This document shows positions 47,413-55,444 of a stretch of DNA of 63,819 bases, in pieces. Source of the DNA: Shewanella fodinae. Its GTDB lineage: Bacteria > Pseudomonadota > Gammaproteobacteria > Enterobacterales > Shewanellaceae. Location of the stretch: assembly GCF_014651955.1 (NCBI RefSeq), contig NZ_BMXW01000022.1, positions 453 to 64,271 on the forward strand, written 5' to 3'. Under the pieces are notes generated by a model. It was not told the DNA's origin. It was given only the letters and a program-made list of their open reading frames with translations, and did not search any database. The first letter of the stretch is position 1. Each line of letters starts with the position of its first letter. Made by a program: the position numbers and the translations under genes.

Positions 47413-48021
47413 ATGAAAATCAAGATGACCCTCATAGCACTATTGCTAGCTGGCTGTAGTCAGACAGTTGCTCCGGTGCCAGAACCTGCGGCAACCTCCA
47501 AGGCCGGTATTATTGACGTCTCAAAGCAACTCGCTAGAGAACTGGTGCGTTACAGTGATGTTCTGGATCAAACTCAGCCGTTATTGGTGGCAACCCCCGT
47601 CATGGTCGAGGATATGCAGAGCACCGATAATTTGGCAGCACAGCTGCAACAAGGGCTGATGGCTGGAATGCAGCAGATGGGATTCAATCTGGTGGATTTG
47701 AATGTGGCAGATGCTGTGCGAGTAACACCCCAAGGGGATTTTTTGCTGAGCCGTGACTGGCAGAAACTTCCAGCGAATATTTCGGTGGATCAGGTACTGG
47801 TTTCTACCGTGAGTCTGGCGCGCAATGGCATAGTGATCAACAGCCGGATTGTTACACTGTCCGGTAACAAGGTGGTGTCTGCGGCACAACTTTATGTACC
47901 ACAGCAAGCGCTACCGGATTATCTGTTGCCATCCCAACTGGTGGTGTCCAAGCAAGGTCTGCTATATCGCAACAGTGCCAATGGTGATGATAAGGTGCAT
48001 TTGGTGGGAGAGACAAAATGA
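47413..48021 (+). CDS. flgO: Flagellar outer-membrane lipoprotein FlgO
   Basis: 202-residue lipoprotein. In Vibrio FlgO, with FlgP, forms an outer-membrane ring round the sheathed or polar flagellum. Seen: lipobox LLAGC (Cys17), then SKQLARELVRYSDVLDQTQPLLVATPVMVEDMQSTDNL-type start of the conserved domain, and RIVTLSGNKVVSAAQLYVP. The ATG at 47413 opens on the signal peptide; the frame runs upstream. Its stop overlaps the flgP start (ATGA). Confidence 0.93.
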   Translation: MKIKMTLIALLLAGCSQTVAPVPEPAATSKAGIIDVSKQLARELVRYSDVLDQTQPLLVATPVMVEDMQSTDNLAAQLQQGLMAGMQQMGFNLVDLNVADAVRVTPQGDFLLSRDWQKLPANISVDQVLVSTVSLARNGIVINSRIVTLSGNKVVSAAQLYVPQQALPDYLLPSQLVVSKQGLLYRNSANGDDKVHLVGETK

Positions 48022-48467
48022 GATTATGGATGCCAATACTGGCACTGATGCTGCTGGCAGGTTGTACAACTCGTGACCGTTATGTGCAATGGGAACCCGT
48101 TCCGCCGCAATCTTTCCCAAAAATTACGGCAGTGGGCTATGCTCCACTGGCTTCACAGCCATCAAAAAACGCCTCTGAAAGAGTGCTGATGGCTATGCAG
48201 GCATCAAAGATTGCTGCGTACCGTGAATTAGCTGAACAGGTTTATGGCCAGCAATTGAACGCCGAGAGTAAAGTCGGTGACTGGATGCTGAAGTCTGATA
48301 ACGTCAAGGTATCTGTTAGTGGGGTGATCCGTGGCGCTCGTGTGGTTCGTAGCTATCCAGCGGGTGACAATTATGTGACTGAGCTGGAACTGGATTTTGC
48401 CAATGTTTGGCAATTGTACCAACAGCAGAATCGGCCGCAGCGGGTGAAAGAGATCACCTATTTCTAA
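48018..48467 (+). CDS. flgP: Flagellar lipoprotein FlgP
   Basis: 149-residue lipoprotein partner of FlgO in the outer-membrane disk. Seen: LMLLAGC lipobox, then ITAVGYAPLASQPSKNASERVLMAMQASKIAAYRELAEQVYGQQL-like core and the conserved GVIRGARVVRSYPAGDNYVTELELD. Starts within the flgO stop codon, so translation is coupled. Length agrees with Vibrio FlgP (about 145). A strong terminator follows directly. Confidence 0.95.
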   Translation: MRLWMPILALMLLAGCTTRDRYVQWEPVPPQSFPKITAVGYAPLASQPSKNASERVLMAMQASKIAAYRELAEQVYGQQLNAESKVGDWMLKSDNVKVSVSGVIRGARVVRSYPAGDNYVTELELDFANVWQLYQQQNRPQRVKEITYF

Positions 48468-48485
48468 AGCGGTCGCGTGAGCAAC

Positions 48486-48520
48486 ACCCAAAGCGGCAAT
48501 GTCTTGCCGCTTTGGGTTTT
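48486..48520 (+). terminator. Terminator of flgO-flgP
   Basis: A perfect 14-bp stem (48486-48499 with 48504-48517), TGTC loop, followed by a T run. Confidence 0.95.
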
Positions 48521-48564
48521 ATACAGGTAAATTAACGGTAGTCTTGTGAAAAAAGGGCTGCCAG

Positions 48565-48996
48565 TCAGGCTTCTAGGTCATTGCCCAGCGTTGCGATGGT
48601 TGAGGTCTTGCCCTTGCCGTCATAAGTCAGACTGTTGACATTACGGCTCGTTTGCAACGCCTGAGCCAGTCGATTCACACTGGCGGCACATAGCTCAATC
48701 AACTTGCCGTTAGCCTGATTTTTTTGTTGGCATTCCGCCAGCAGACTTTTGGCTTTATCTACCTGTGTTGCTAGCGGTTCTTGGGTGAGTTGCATTTTTT
48801 GCGGGTGCTCAGCCAGAGATTTATCGACTTTGGCGACCAGTTCCAGTACTCGTTGTTTTTCTGTGGCGAGCTGCAACAGGGTGTCGGCATCGCGTTCCAC
48901 CAAAGCTTTGGTTTCTGCGTCAATTAACGACAACAGACGACCAAGGGTGGCCGTCTGTTGTTTTAACATACTTTCCAAGTCTTGCGCTTGTGGCAT
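48565..48996 (-). CDS. flgN: Flagellar export chaperone FlgN
   Basis: 143-residue cytoplasmic chaperone for the hook-associated proteins FlgK and FlgL. Seen: an almost fully helical sequence with heptad patterns (LLSLIDAETKALVERDADTLLQLATEKQR, VDKSLAEHPQKM) as in FlgN. No Cys/His motif or signal. Its ATG overlaps the flgM stop codon (ATGA), fitting the flgAMN operon. Its clients flgK and flgL lie 11-13 kb away in this window. Confidence 0.9.
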   Translation of the reverse strand: MPQAQDLESMLKQQTATLGRLLSLIDAETKALVERDADTLLQLATEKQRVLELVAKVDKSLAEHPQKMQLTQEPLATQVDKAKSLLAECQQKNQANGKLIELCAASVNRLAQALQTSRNVNSLTYDGKGKTSTIATLGNDLEA

Positions 48997-49310
48997 CAGG
49001 ACTCCTGATCGAGATCTACCATATCACTTTCAAATTGAGCGATATTGTTTGCTAGTTTTTCCGGATCCACTTTATAGCGACCTTCAGAAATTGCCAGCTT
49101 AATCTCGGCAATTTTTTGCATATCCATATCGGGCATAGATGCAATCTTGTTCTGCATTCCTTGCAATTGCTGGGCCTGAGCTGAAACAACAACGGAATCG
49201 TCATTGTTGGCAACAGTGGTGGTATCAGTTTTCTCAGCCGCTTTACTGTTGCTTGGGGTAACCGTTGTTGAGTTTACCCGAGGCTGATTTTGCAGTTGTT
49301 TAATGTCCAT
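48996..49310 (-). CDS. flgM: Anti-sigma-28 factor FlgM
   Basis: 104-residue inhibitor that holds sigma-28 (FliA) until exported through the completed hook. Seen: the conserved N-terminal MDIKQLQNQPRVNSTT and the sigma-binding C-terminal helices KIAEIKLAISEGRYKVDPEKLANNIAQFE, typical of FlgM. Length fits (about 97-105). A consensus sigma-28 promoter in the 77-base gap after flgA lets flgM be expressed late as well as from the flgA promoter, the classical feedback arrangement. Confidence 0.97.
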   Translation of the reverse strand: MDIKQLQNQPRVNSTTVTPSNSKAAEKTDTTTVANNDDSVVVSAQAQQLQGMQNKIASMPDMDMQKIAEIKLAISEGRYKVDPEKLANNIAQFESDMVDLDQES

Positions 49311-49352
49311 AGCCTTGTGGCTCCAACACTCTTGTATAAAGGTCTAACTCTA

Positions 49353-49379
49353 TTATCGGCAATGCGTCTTAAGGCTTGA
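49353..49379 (-). promoter_or_regulatory. Sigma-28 (FliA) promoter of flgM
   Basis: Read on the minus strand: TCAAG, 14 bases, GCCGATAA, both boxes perfect. It lies between flgA and flgM, 43 bases before the flgM ATG. Confidence 0.88.
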
Positions 49380-49387
49380 GCATTTTT

Positions 49388-50098
49388 TTACATTTTTACC
49401 TGGACTTCGCCCACATGGGTGACAATCGCATCTACCGTTTTGTTTGAACGGGTGTTTTTTACCCGAATTTGTTGTCCAAGGTTACCATCTTCTACAGCTT
49501 CGCCAACAGTTTTTATCTGAAATTGTTCAGTTCTTGCGATAATCGAAACTGTATCACCTTTACAGACAACACAGATATTGCTGCCAAAAATGGGATAATC
49601 CTTCGATACTCGCCGCTTCAGGCGGGTTCCGATTAATTGTTGCATATCGCTAAATTGCTCACCGTTGACACTGTACTGGTCTACATAACGGATCTCCATT
49701 TGCGCTGTAGATAGCACATCTCCCGGCGCTAGCGTCTCTTTGGCCACCACAACTGGGTAGCTAACATCGACCCGAACTGACAGATAAATCTGCCACGGAT
49801 AACTCAAATCGGGGCTGTCACAGCTGATCCGTACCGTATTGTTACGGCTGATTTCTCGATCTGATGCCAACACTGCTGTTATTGGTGAACTGCAGCGCGG
49901 GATCGCTACCCGACTGTCGAGTGGTTGTGGTGTGATATTGACCCTCGCAGATGCTGGCGCATTGACCTTTTTAGCCACCACATCTTTAGCTAATGCTTCT
50001 ATGGCCGATATAGCTGGAACCGATGGTTGCTCGGCCAATGCTACAGTTGTCCACAAGAGTGTGCTGATAAAAATGTATGTCAATTTTAATTTCATCAT
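49388..50098 (-). CDS. flgA: Flagellar P-ring assembly chaperone FlgA
   Basis: 236-residue periplasmic protein helping FlgI polymerise into the P ring. Seen: a signal peptide (KLTYIFISTLLWTTVALA); a middle region with APGDVLSTAQMEIRYVDQ and GTRLKRRVSKDYPI; and the C-terminal SAF-like domain GEAVEDGNLGQQIRVKNTRSNK ending in VTHVGEVQV. Length typical (220-240). Two ATGs are in tandem; no strong RBS. It heads flgAMN and has a sigma-54-like site about 120 bases upstream. Confidence 0.94.
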   Translation of the reverse strand: MMKLKLTYIFISTLLWTTVALAEQPSVPAISAIEALAKDVVAKKVNAPASARVNITPQPLDSRVAIPRCSSPITAVLASDREISRNNTVRISCDSPDLSYPWQIYLSVRVDVSYPVVVAKETLAPGDVLSTAQMEIRYVDQYSVNGEQFSDMQQLIGTRLKRRVSKDYPIFGSNICVVCKGDTVSIIARTEQFQIKTVGEAVEDGNLGQQIRVKNTRSNKTVDAIVTHVGEVQVKM

Positions 50099-50216
50099 TT
50101 CAAGCTGGTTTGATTTGCCAATTTACACTTATACTTCAACAGTTCCTGTAACTTTTCATGAGTAAAGGATCCTCATGCGTCAGAACTTTGACTGAAAAGC
50201 TGCATGGAGCTAGCAC

Positions 50217-50232
50217 AGCAAATTACGTGCCT
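50217..50232 (-). promoter_or_regulatory. Sigma-54 promoter candidate of flgA-flgM-flgN
   Basis: On the minus strand AGGCAC-N5-TTGCT, with one mismatch in the -24 element (A for T) and the GG-N10-GC spacing kept. The transcript would carry a leader of about 105 bases. It lies just inside the upstream end of the cheV gene. Confidence 0.65.
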
Positions 50233-50281
50233 TTCCGAAAACGGAAGGGATTTTGTACTCGCAGATACACAAGGCAGGCTT

Positions 50282-51205
50282 ATGTCAGGCATTCTTGAAT
50301 CCGTCAACAAAAGAACCCAACTTGTAGGGCAGAACCGTCTTGAATTGCTGTTATTCAAACTAAATGGCCGTCAACGCTTCGGTATTAACGTCTTTAAGGT
50401 AAAAGAAGTATTACAGTGTCCGCCATTAACGTTACTGCCGAAACTGAATCCTTATGTCAAAGGTGTTGCCCATATTCGTGGCACCACTATTTCTGTGATT
50501 GATTTAAGTGCTGCTACCGGTGGTCGTCCTATCGAAGACCTGAAGAACTGTTTTATCATCATCTCCGAATATAATCGCAGTGTGCAGGGCTTTTTGGTGC
50601 AGTCGGTTGAACGTATCATCAATATGAACTGGTCAGCCATTATGCCACCACCACAAGGGGCTGGACGCTATTCTTACCTGACCGCCGTGACTGAGATTGA
50701 CGGCGAACTGGTGGAAATTCTCGATGTTGAAAAAATTCTCGATGAGATTTCTCCGGTAAAAACTGAGATCAGTGAAGAAGTTGATAATGCGATTAGTATC
50801 GATCGCGAACAGAATTTCCATATTATGGTAGTAGATGATTCTGCTGTGGCGCGTAAACAGATTGTGCGAGCGCTATCTTCCCTGAATTTGCAGATAGAAA
50901 CCGCCAAAGATGGCCGGGAAGCGCTAGATAGATTGAAGGTGATTGCGTCTGAAATGGATAATGTAGCGCGAGAAATTCCCTTGATTATTTCCGATATTGA
51001 AATGCCGGAAATGGATGGTTACACCTTGACAGCCGAAATCCGCGATGACCCAAAACTTAAAAATATCAAGGTAGTGTTGCATACATCTCTCAGTGGTGTA
51101 TTTAACCATGCTATGGTACAGAAAGTTGGGGCCAACGACTTTATTGCCAAATTCAATCCTGATGAATTGGCAGCGGCGGTAGACAAACATCTGACGTTGT
51201 CATGA
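50282..51205 (+). CDS. cheV: Chemotaxis protein CheV
   Basis: 307-residue fusion of a CheW-like adaptor (residues 1-155; LELLLFKLNGRQRFGINVFKVKEVL, GVAHIRGTTISVIDLSAA) and a C-terminal receiver (160-307; HIMVVDDSAVARKQ with acidic pocket, LIISDIEMPEMDGYTL with the phosphorylated Asp, VVLHTSLSG, NDFIAKFNPDEL with the conserved Lys). It couples receptors to CheA and may serve as a phosphate sink or adaptation element. I chose the ATG at 50282 because homology starts with SGILESVNKRTQLVGQNRLELL; the frame extends 26 codons upstream. Precedes cheR, as in Shewanella and Vibrio. Confidence 0.95.
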   Translation: MSGILESVNKRTQLVGQNRLELLLFKLNGRQRFGINVFKVKEVLQCPPLTLLPKLNPYVKGVAHIRGTTISVIDLSAATGGRPIEDLKNCFIIISEYNRSVQGFLVQSVERIINMNWSAIMPPPQGAGRYSYLTAVTEIDGELVEILDVEKILDEISPVKTEISEEVDNAISIDREQNFHIMVVDDSAVARKQIVRALSSLNLQIETAKDGREALDRLKVIASEMDNVAREIPLIISDIEMPEMDGYTLTAEIRDDPKLKNIKVVLHTSLSGVFNHAMVQKVGANDFIAKFNPDELAAAVDKHLTLS

Positions 51206-51341
51206 TTTACTAACAGGGTGAACAGGATAAAGATTGTTGACGGTGACTTGTGTTGCCTGCAACGCTGCTGTATAAAGCGGCGTTTGCTAGGCTTTAGCCT
51301 TTGCTATACGCCAGTATGTTTTATGAATATGGGATACCAAG

Positions 51342-52175
51342 GTGCCAGATAAATCTCTTGCAGAAACCGAGTACAACCAGTTCCGGCTGTTTTTGGAACA
51401 ACACAGTGGCATTGTGCTGGGCGAAAATAAGCAGTATCTGGTACGCAGCCGTCTGGCACCGTTGATGGGAAAATATGGGCTGCCCTCTTTGTCTGATGTG
51501 GTGAAGCAGTCGATGCGTCCCACTGAGCGACAGTTACGTGCCGAAGTGATTGACGCGATGACAACTAATGAAACCTTGTGGTTTCGTGATCGTTATCCCT
51601 TTGAATTATTGTCAAATAATATCTTGCCTCAATTTGTCAAACTGGGGCGGCCACTGAAAATTTGGTCGGCAGCATGTTCGTCAGGGCAAGAACCCTATTC
51701 TTTGGCCATGACCATCCTCGAATATCAGCAACGTCGCCTTGGTGGATTACCTGGTGGCGCCTCAATTTTGGCGACAGATCTGTCGCCTTCGATGCTGGAT
51801 CGTTGCAAGAATGCTGAATATGACAGCCTAGCATTAGGGCGTGGATTATCTGATGAACGTAAACGTCAGTTTTTTGATACCTTGCCGGGTGGCAACATGC
51901 GGGTGAAGGATAATGTCAGACGGTTAGTAAGTTTCCGCGCCCACAATTTGCTTGAGAGTTATAGCTTGCTGGGTAAGTTTGACATTATTTTCTGCCGTAA
52001 CGTGCTTATCTATTTTGCCCCGGAAGCCAAGCAAAAAATCCTGCGGCAATTTGCTGCCGCTCTTAATCCAAAAGGCATCCTGTTTCTTGGCGCTTCTGAG
52101 TCAATTGCGGGGTTGTCTGATGAATTTGATATGATCCGCTGTAACCCCGGAATTTATTATCAGCGCAAAAATTAG
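51342..52175 (+). CDS. cheR: Chemoreceptor methyltransferase CheR
   Basis: 277-residue SAM-dependent methyltransferase that methylates receptor glutamates for adaptation. Seen: an N-terminal helical domain, then TNETLWFRDRYPFELL, the SAM-binding IWSAACSSGQEPYSLAMTILE, ATDLSPSMLDR and FDIIFCRNVLIYFAPEAKQKIL. Length matches E. coli CheR (286). GTG at 51342 is the only start that fits, since nearby ATGs are out of frame; GGGA lies about eight bases upstream. A strong terminator follows. Acts on the chemoreceptor encoded at 41-43 kb and others. Confidence 0.95.
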   Translation: MPDKSLAETEYNQFRLFLEQHSGIVLGENKQYLVRSRLAPLMGKYGLPSLSDVVKQSMRPTERQLRAEVIDAMTTNETLWFRDRYPFELLSNNILPQFVKLGRPLKIWSAACSSGQEPYSLAMTILEYQQRRLGGLPGGASILATDLSPSMLDRCKNAEYDSLALGRGLSDERKRQFFDTLPGGNMRVKDNVRRLVSFRAHNLLESYSLLGKFDIIFCRNVLIYFAPEAKQKILRQFAAALNPKGILFLGASESIAGLSDEFDMIRCNPGIYYQRKN

Positions 52176-52202
52176 AATTAACCAATTGATTATTAAAAAA
52201 AT

Positions 52203-52232
52203 AAAAATGCCAGCCAATATGCTGGCATTTTT
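52203..52232 (+). terminator. Terminator of cheR
   Basis: A perfect 12-bp stem AAAAATGCCAGC / GCTGGCATTTTT with a six-base loop. Confidence 0.93.
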
Positions 52233-52295
52233 ATTGCGTCGATTACCGTCACGGTTTTCCTATCTGCAAAAAGTCCAATCACAGCATGATATCTT

Positions 52296-52311
52296 TGGCA
52301 CATAGTTTGCT
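52296..52311 (+). promoter_or_regulatory. Sigma-54 promoter of flgBCDE
   Basis: TGGCAC-ATAGT-TTGCT, a perfect match to the -24/-12 consensus, 36 bases before the flgB start. Sigma-54 control of this class of flagellar gene through FlrC-type activators is known in Vibrio and Shewanella. Confidence 0.92.
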
Positions 52312-52346
52312 TTGTTTTGACAAACTATCCAGTGAGAGGCGGTTTT

Positions 52347-52745
52347 ATGGCGATCAGTTTTGATAAGGCATTGGGCATTCATCAGTACACGCTCGGGATC
52401 CGTGCGCAGCGTGCTGAGGTGTTGTCCAGTAACATCGCTAACGCCGATACGCCAAATTACAAGGCTAGAGATGTCGATTTTAACGCTGCTTTGCAAAATG
52501 CAGTGGGTAAACAACAGAGCATGCAGATGGCGGCAACGGCGGAAAATCATTTTGATATGAAGTCATTGGTACAGGAAAACGTCAAATTCCGCATCCCTAA
52601 TCAGCCCGACACTGGTGATGGTAATACGGTTGATATGCAGGAAGAGCAACAGGCATTTATGCAGAATGCGCTGGAGTATCAAATGTCGTTGGGGTTTCTT
52701 GACGGCAAGTTTTCCGGCATGAAAAAGGCGATTAGAGGAGACTGA
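52347..52745 (+). CDS. flgB: Flagellar proximal rod protein FlgB
   Basis: 132-residue rod protein. Seen: ISFDKALGIHQYTLGIRAQRAEVLSSNIANADTPNYKARD-type N terminus and C-terminal LEYQMSLGFLDGKFSGMKKAIRGD, the paired-end helices typical of rod proteins. GAGAGG precedes the ATG at 52347; ten codons of open frame upstream include no homology. First gene of flgBCDE, starting 36 bases after the sigma-54 site. Confidence 0.97.
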   Translation: MAISFDKALGIHQYTLGIRAQRAEVLSSNIANADTPNYKARDVDFNAALQNAVGKQQSMQMAATAENHFDMKSLVQENVKFRIPNQPDTGDGNTVDMQEEQQAFMQNALEYQMSLGFLDGKFSGMKKAIRGD

Positions 52746-52747
52746 TA

Positions 52748-53173
52748 ATGGGCTTGTTCAATATTTTTAATATTGCCGGTTCAGGCATGTCAGCACAGTC
52801 GGTACGGCTGAATACTACCGCAAGTAATATTGCCAATGCTGATTCAGTTTCCAGCAGTGTGGATAAAACCTATAAAGCCAGACATCCGGTATTTGAAGCG
52901 GAGTTGGCAAAAGCGACGAACGGTCAGCAGCAACAGCAGGATGCTTATTCAGTGAAAGTGGCTGGTATTGTTGAAAGTGACAAACCGCTCGTGAAGGAAT
53001 ATTCCCCGGACCATCCGCTGGCGGATGCTGATGGTTACATATACAAGCCCAATGTCAATGTGGTGGAAGAGATGGCAGATATGATTTCTGCTTCGCGTTC
53101 CTACCAGATGAATGTTCAGGTAGCGGATGCTACAAAGTCCATGCTGCAGCAGACTCTGCGGCTAGGCGAATAA
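52748..53173 (+). CDS. flgC: Flagellar proximal rod protein FlgC
   Basis: 141-residue rod protein. Seen: N-terminal NIAGSGMSAQSVRLNTTASNIANADSV, and C-terminal DMISASRSYQMNVQVADATKSMLQQTLRLGE. GGAG lies in the end of flgB. Starts two bases after flgB. Length usual (about 135-140). Confidence 0.97.
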   Translation: MGLFNIFNIAGSGMSAQSVRLNTTASNIANADSVSSSVDKTYKARHPVFEAELAKATNGQQQQQDAYSVKVAGIVESDKPLVKEYSPDHPLADADGYIYKPNVNVVEEMADMISASRSYQMNVQVADATKSMLQQTLRLGE

Positions 53174-53185
53174 AGGAGATAGGCC

Positions 53186-53857
53186 GTGAGTACTATCAAT
53201 TCGGTAAACTCTTCAACAACTGATACTAGCACCACTAAAACCTCTAATAATCAGTCGTTGAGTCAGGAAGACTTCTTCGCATTGCTGAGTACCCAGTTGT
53301 CGATGCAAGACCCATCTAATCCTGTCGATAATGACCAGATGATTGCACAGATGGCATCGTTTTCTACTGTAGATGGTATTGGCAAACTAAATGATGAGAT
53401 CAGTAACCTCAACACTGTCATGACCTCCAGTCAGGCGTTACAGGCCTCTGGTCTGGTCGGTCAGAAAGTGTTGGTGCCATCAGGTACAGCTTATCTGTCG
53501 GCTGATGAGCCTTCTATCCGAGGTGTTATCAGTACTAGCGCGCCAATTAATGCCATCAAAGTATCGGTACAAGATGCGACAGGGCAGGTAGTTAGAACCT
53601 TTACTGTTGATGGTAGTGAGGGTGGCAACATAGATGTTGACTGGGACGGTATGGATAACAACGGTAATGCCGTAGCGGCCGGTCAATATACCATCAAAGC
53701 TAACGGGGTCGTTGACGGTAAATCGGAAGATCTTTACGTCAGTACCTATGGGCATGTCAGTAGTGTTTCGCTCAATTCCAGCTCCGGAGCCGTACTCAAT
53801 GTGCGTGGTATCGGTGGGGTGGCGTTGTCAGATGTTCTGGCGGTTTCTGAAGGCTAA
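53186..53857 (+). CDS. flgD: Flagellar hook scaffolding protein FlgD
   Basis: 223-residue hook cap. Seen: SQEDFFALLSTQLSMQDPSNPVDNDQMIAQMASFSTVDGI with the conserved N-terminal region, a middle Ig-like part (GGNIDVDWDGMDNNGNAVAAGQYTIKANG) of the FlgD/FLK fold, and a variable tail. Start GTG at 53186 with AAAGGAG just upstream. Length standard (about 225). Needed for FlgE assembly. Confidence 0.97.
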   Translation: MSTINSVNSSTTDTSTTKTSNNQSLSQEDFFALLSTQLSMQDPSNPVDNDQMIAQMASFSTVDGIGKLNDEISNLNTVMTSSQALQASGLVGQKVLVPSGTAYLSADEPSIRGVISTSAPINAIKVSVQDATGQVVRTFTVDGSEGGNIDVDWDGMDNNGNAVAAGQYTIKANGVVDGKSEDLYVSTYGHVSSVSLNSSSGAVLNVRGIGGVALSDVLAVSEG

Positions 53858-53907
53858 GTTTGGCGCCGGGATAAGCCGGACGACAGTATAAATACAAGAG
53901 GTGGATT

Positions 53908-55269
53908 ATGTCTTTTAACATTGCTCTTAGCGGCATTAACGCGGCGCAGAAAGATCTCAACACTACGGCAAACAATATCGCCAACGTCAATACAACCGGT
54001 TTTAAAGAGTCGCGTGCCGAGTTTGCGGATGTATACGCTAACTCCATATTCTCTAATAGCAAGACTGCAGTGGGTGGTGGTGTCACCACCACCCAGGTGG
54101 CGCAGCAGTTCCATCAGGGCAACCTGCAATCCACCAACAATGCGCTGGATATGGCGATTAGTGGCAACGGCTTTTTTGTGACGTCTTCGTCCATCGATAC
54201 TCAGGATTTCTCTTTTACCCGAGCGGGAGCTTTCAAGCGTGATGAGAAAGGTTTTCTGGTTGACTCCCAAGGCAACTATTTACAGTGTTTCCAGGTAGAC
54301 TCTGACGGTAATTCCGCTTCAGTCAGTTTAAGTACTACCAAACCAGTACAAATCCCTGATACTGCAGGCAGTCCACAAGCAACCAAAAATGTGGCGATGA
54401 GCATGAATCTTAACTCCAATTCTAGTGCTCTGGACCCAGCAGCGTTTGATCCTAACGACTCCAACACCTTTAATAATTCTACTGCAGTGACGGTATATGA
54501 CTCACTGGGTGAGTCTCACACGTTGACGTCTTACTTTGTTAAGCCACAGAATGGTGCCTATACCGGTGAAAGTAACTGGGTCGTTTTCTACGCAGTTGAT
54601 GGTAAGCAGGTCAATCTTGACGGTGCTGCTGGTACCTACCAAACAGATACTAATGGTGATGGAACCGCCGATAGCACTGGCACTGCGCAAACCACTGGTG
54701 GTTGGACTGGGGCGGTACTGACCTTTGACGCTACTGGTGCTTATAAAGGATCAAATCCAGCCGTGATTACTACGCAGCAGTTAGGTATTTCTGGTGCCAA
54801 TGTCCTGAGCGCGGCGGCAGAAGGTTCGCAGCAGATCTCTATCGGTTTCAATCAGCCAACACAATATGCAGAGAGTTTCAGCACCACCGAACTGACTCAG
54901 GATGGTATTACCGTTGGTAGATTGACCAACGTTGAAGTAGGTTCTGATGGTCTGATTTCTGCCAAATACAGTAACGGCTCAACAGTACCATTAGCGCGGG
55001 TAGCATTGGCAAGGTTCTCCAATGAACAAGGGCTGACTCAGGTGGGCAATACTTCCTGGAAGGCTAGTCTGGAATCTGGCGAAGCACTGGCGGGTGAAGC
55101 CAATAGTGGTGTGTTTGGTGCCATCAAATCATCATATCTGGAAAGCTCTAACGTAGATCTGACGACGGAACTGGTGGATCTGATTTCTGCACAGCGTAAT
55201 TTCCAGGCGAACTCCAGAACACTGGAAGTGAATAACACCCTGCAGCAGACTGTCTTGCAAATCCGCTAA
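53908..55269 (+). CDS. flgE: Flagellar hook protein FlgE
   Basis: 453-residue hook subunit. Seen: NIALSGINAAQKDLNTTANNIANVNTTGFKESRAEF at the start, AVTVYDSLGESHTLTSYFVK, and the C-terminal YLESSNVDLTTELVDLISAQRNFQANSRTLEVNNTLQQTVLQIR, the usual coiled ends. RBS AAGAGG. Somewhat longer than E. coli FlgE (402), as in Vibrio. Followed by a terminator, so flgBCDE ends here. Confidence 0.97.
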   Translation: MSFNIALSGINAAQKDLNTTANNIANVNTTGFKESRAEFADVYANSIFSNSKTAVGGGVTTTQVAQQFHQGNLQSTNNALDMAISGNGFFVTSSSIDTQDFSFTRAGAFKRDEKGFLVDSQGNYLQCFQVDSDGNSASVSLSTTKPVQIPDTAGSPQATKNVAMSMNLNSNSSALDPAAFDPNDSNTFNNSTAVTVYDSLGESHTLTSYFVKPQNGAYTGESNWVVFYAVDGKQVNLDGAAGTYQTDTNGDGTADSTGTAQTTGGWTGAVLTFDATGAYKGSNPAVITTQQLGISGANVLSAAAEGSQQISIGFNQPTQYAESFSTTELTQDGITVGRLTNVEVGSDGLISAKYSNGSTVPLARVALARFSNEQGLTQVGNTSWKASLESGEALAGEANSGVFGAIKSSYLESSNVDLTTELVDLISAQRNFQANSRTLEVNNTLQQTVLQIR

Positions 55270-55304
55270 TTTCTCTCTGAGGGCGGTAACGGTATTGTCT
55301 ATAA

Positions 55305-55333
55305 CGGCAATGCCTTGCCGCCTTTCTTTTATT
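55305..55333 (+). terminator. Terminator of flgBCDE
   Basis: CGGCAA / TTGCCG stem with TGCC loop, followed by CCTTTCTTTT. It resembles in sequence the flgO-flgP terminator. Confidence 0.75.
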
Positions 55334-55391
55334 GTTTTTATAACATGTTGTTTTTCTTTATTTTCCCTACCTTATCAATAACGCATTTCAA

Positions 55392-55407
55392 TGGCACGGA
55401 GTTTGCT
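55392..55407 (+). promoter_or_regulatory. Sigma-54 promoter of flgFGHIJKL
   Basis: TGGCAC-GGAGT-TTGCT, a perfect -24/-12 consensus, 38 bases before the flgF GTG. It follows the flgE terminator, so the flg genes form at least two sigma-54 transcription units. Confidence 0.92.
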
Positions 55408-55444
55408 TAATCCAGCATAAGCTCATTTTTTGACGGGGCAACTG

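Noticed and set aside
50100..50124. TCAAG-N12-GCCAATTT before cheV as a sigma-28 site
   Set aside because: Spacer two bases shorter than the three good sites and three mismatches in the -10 box.
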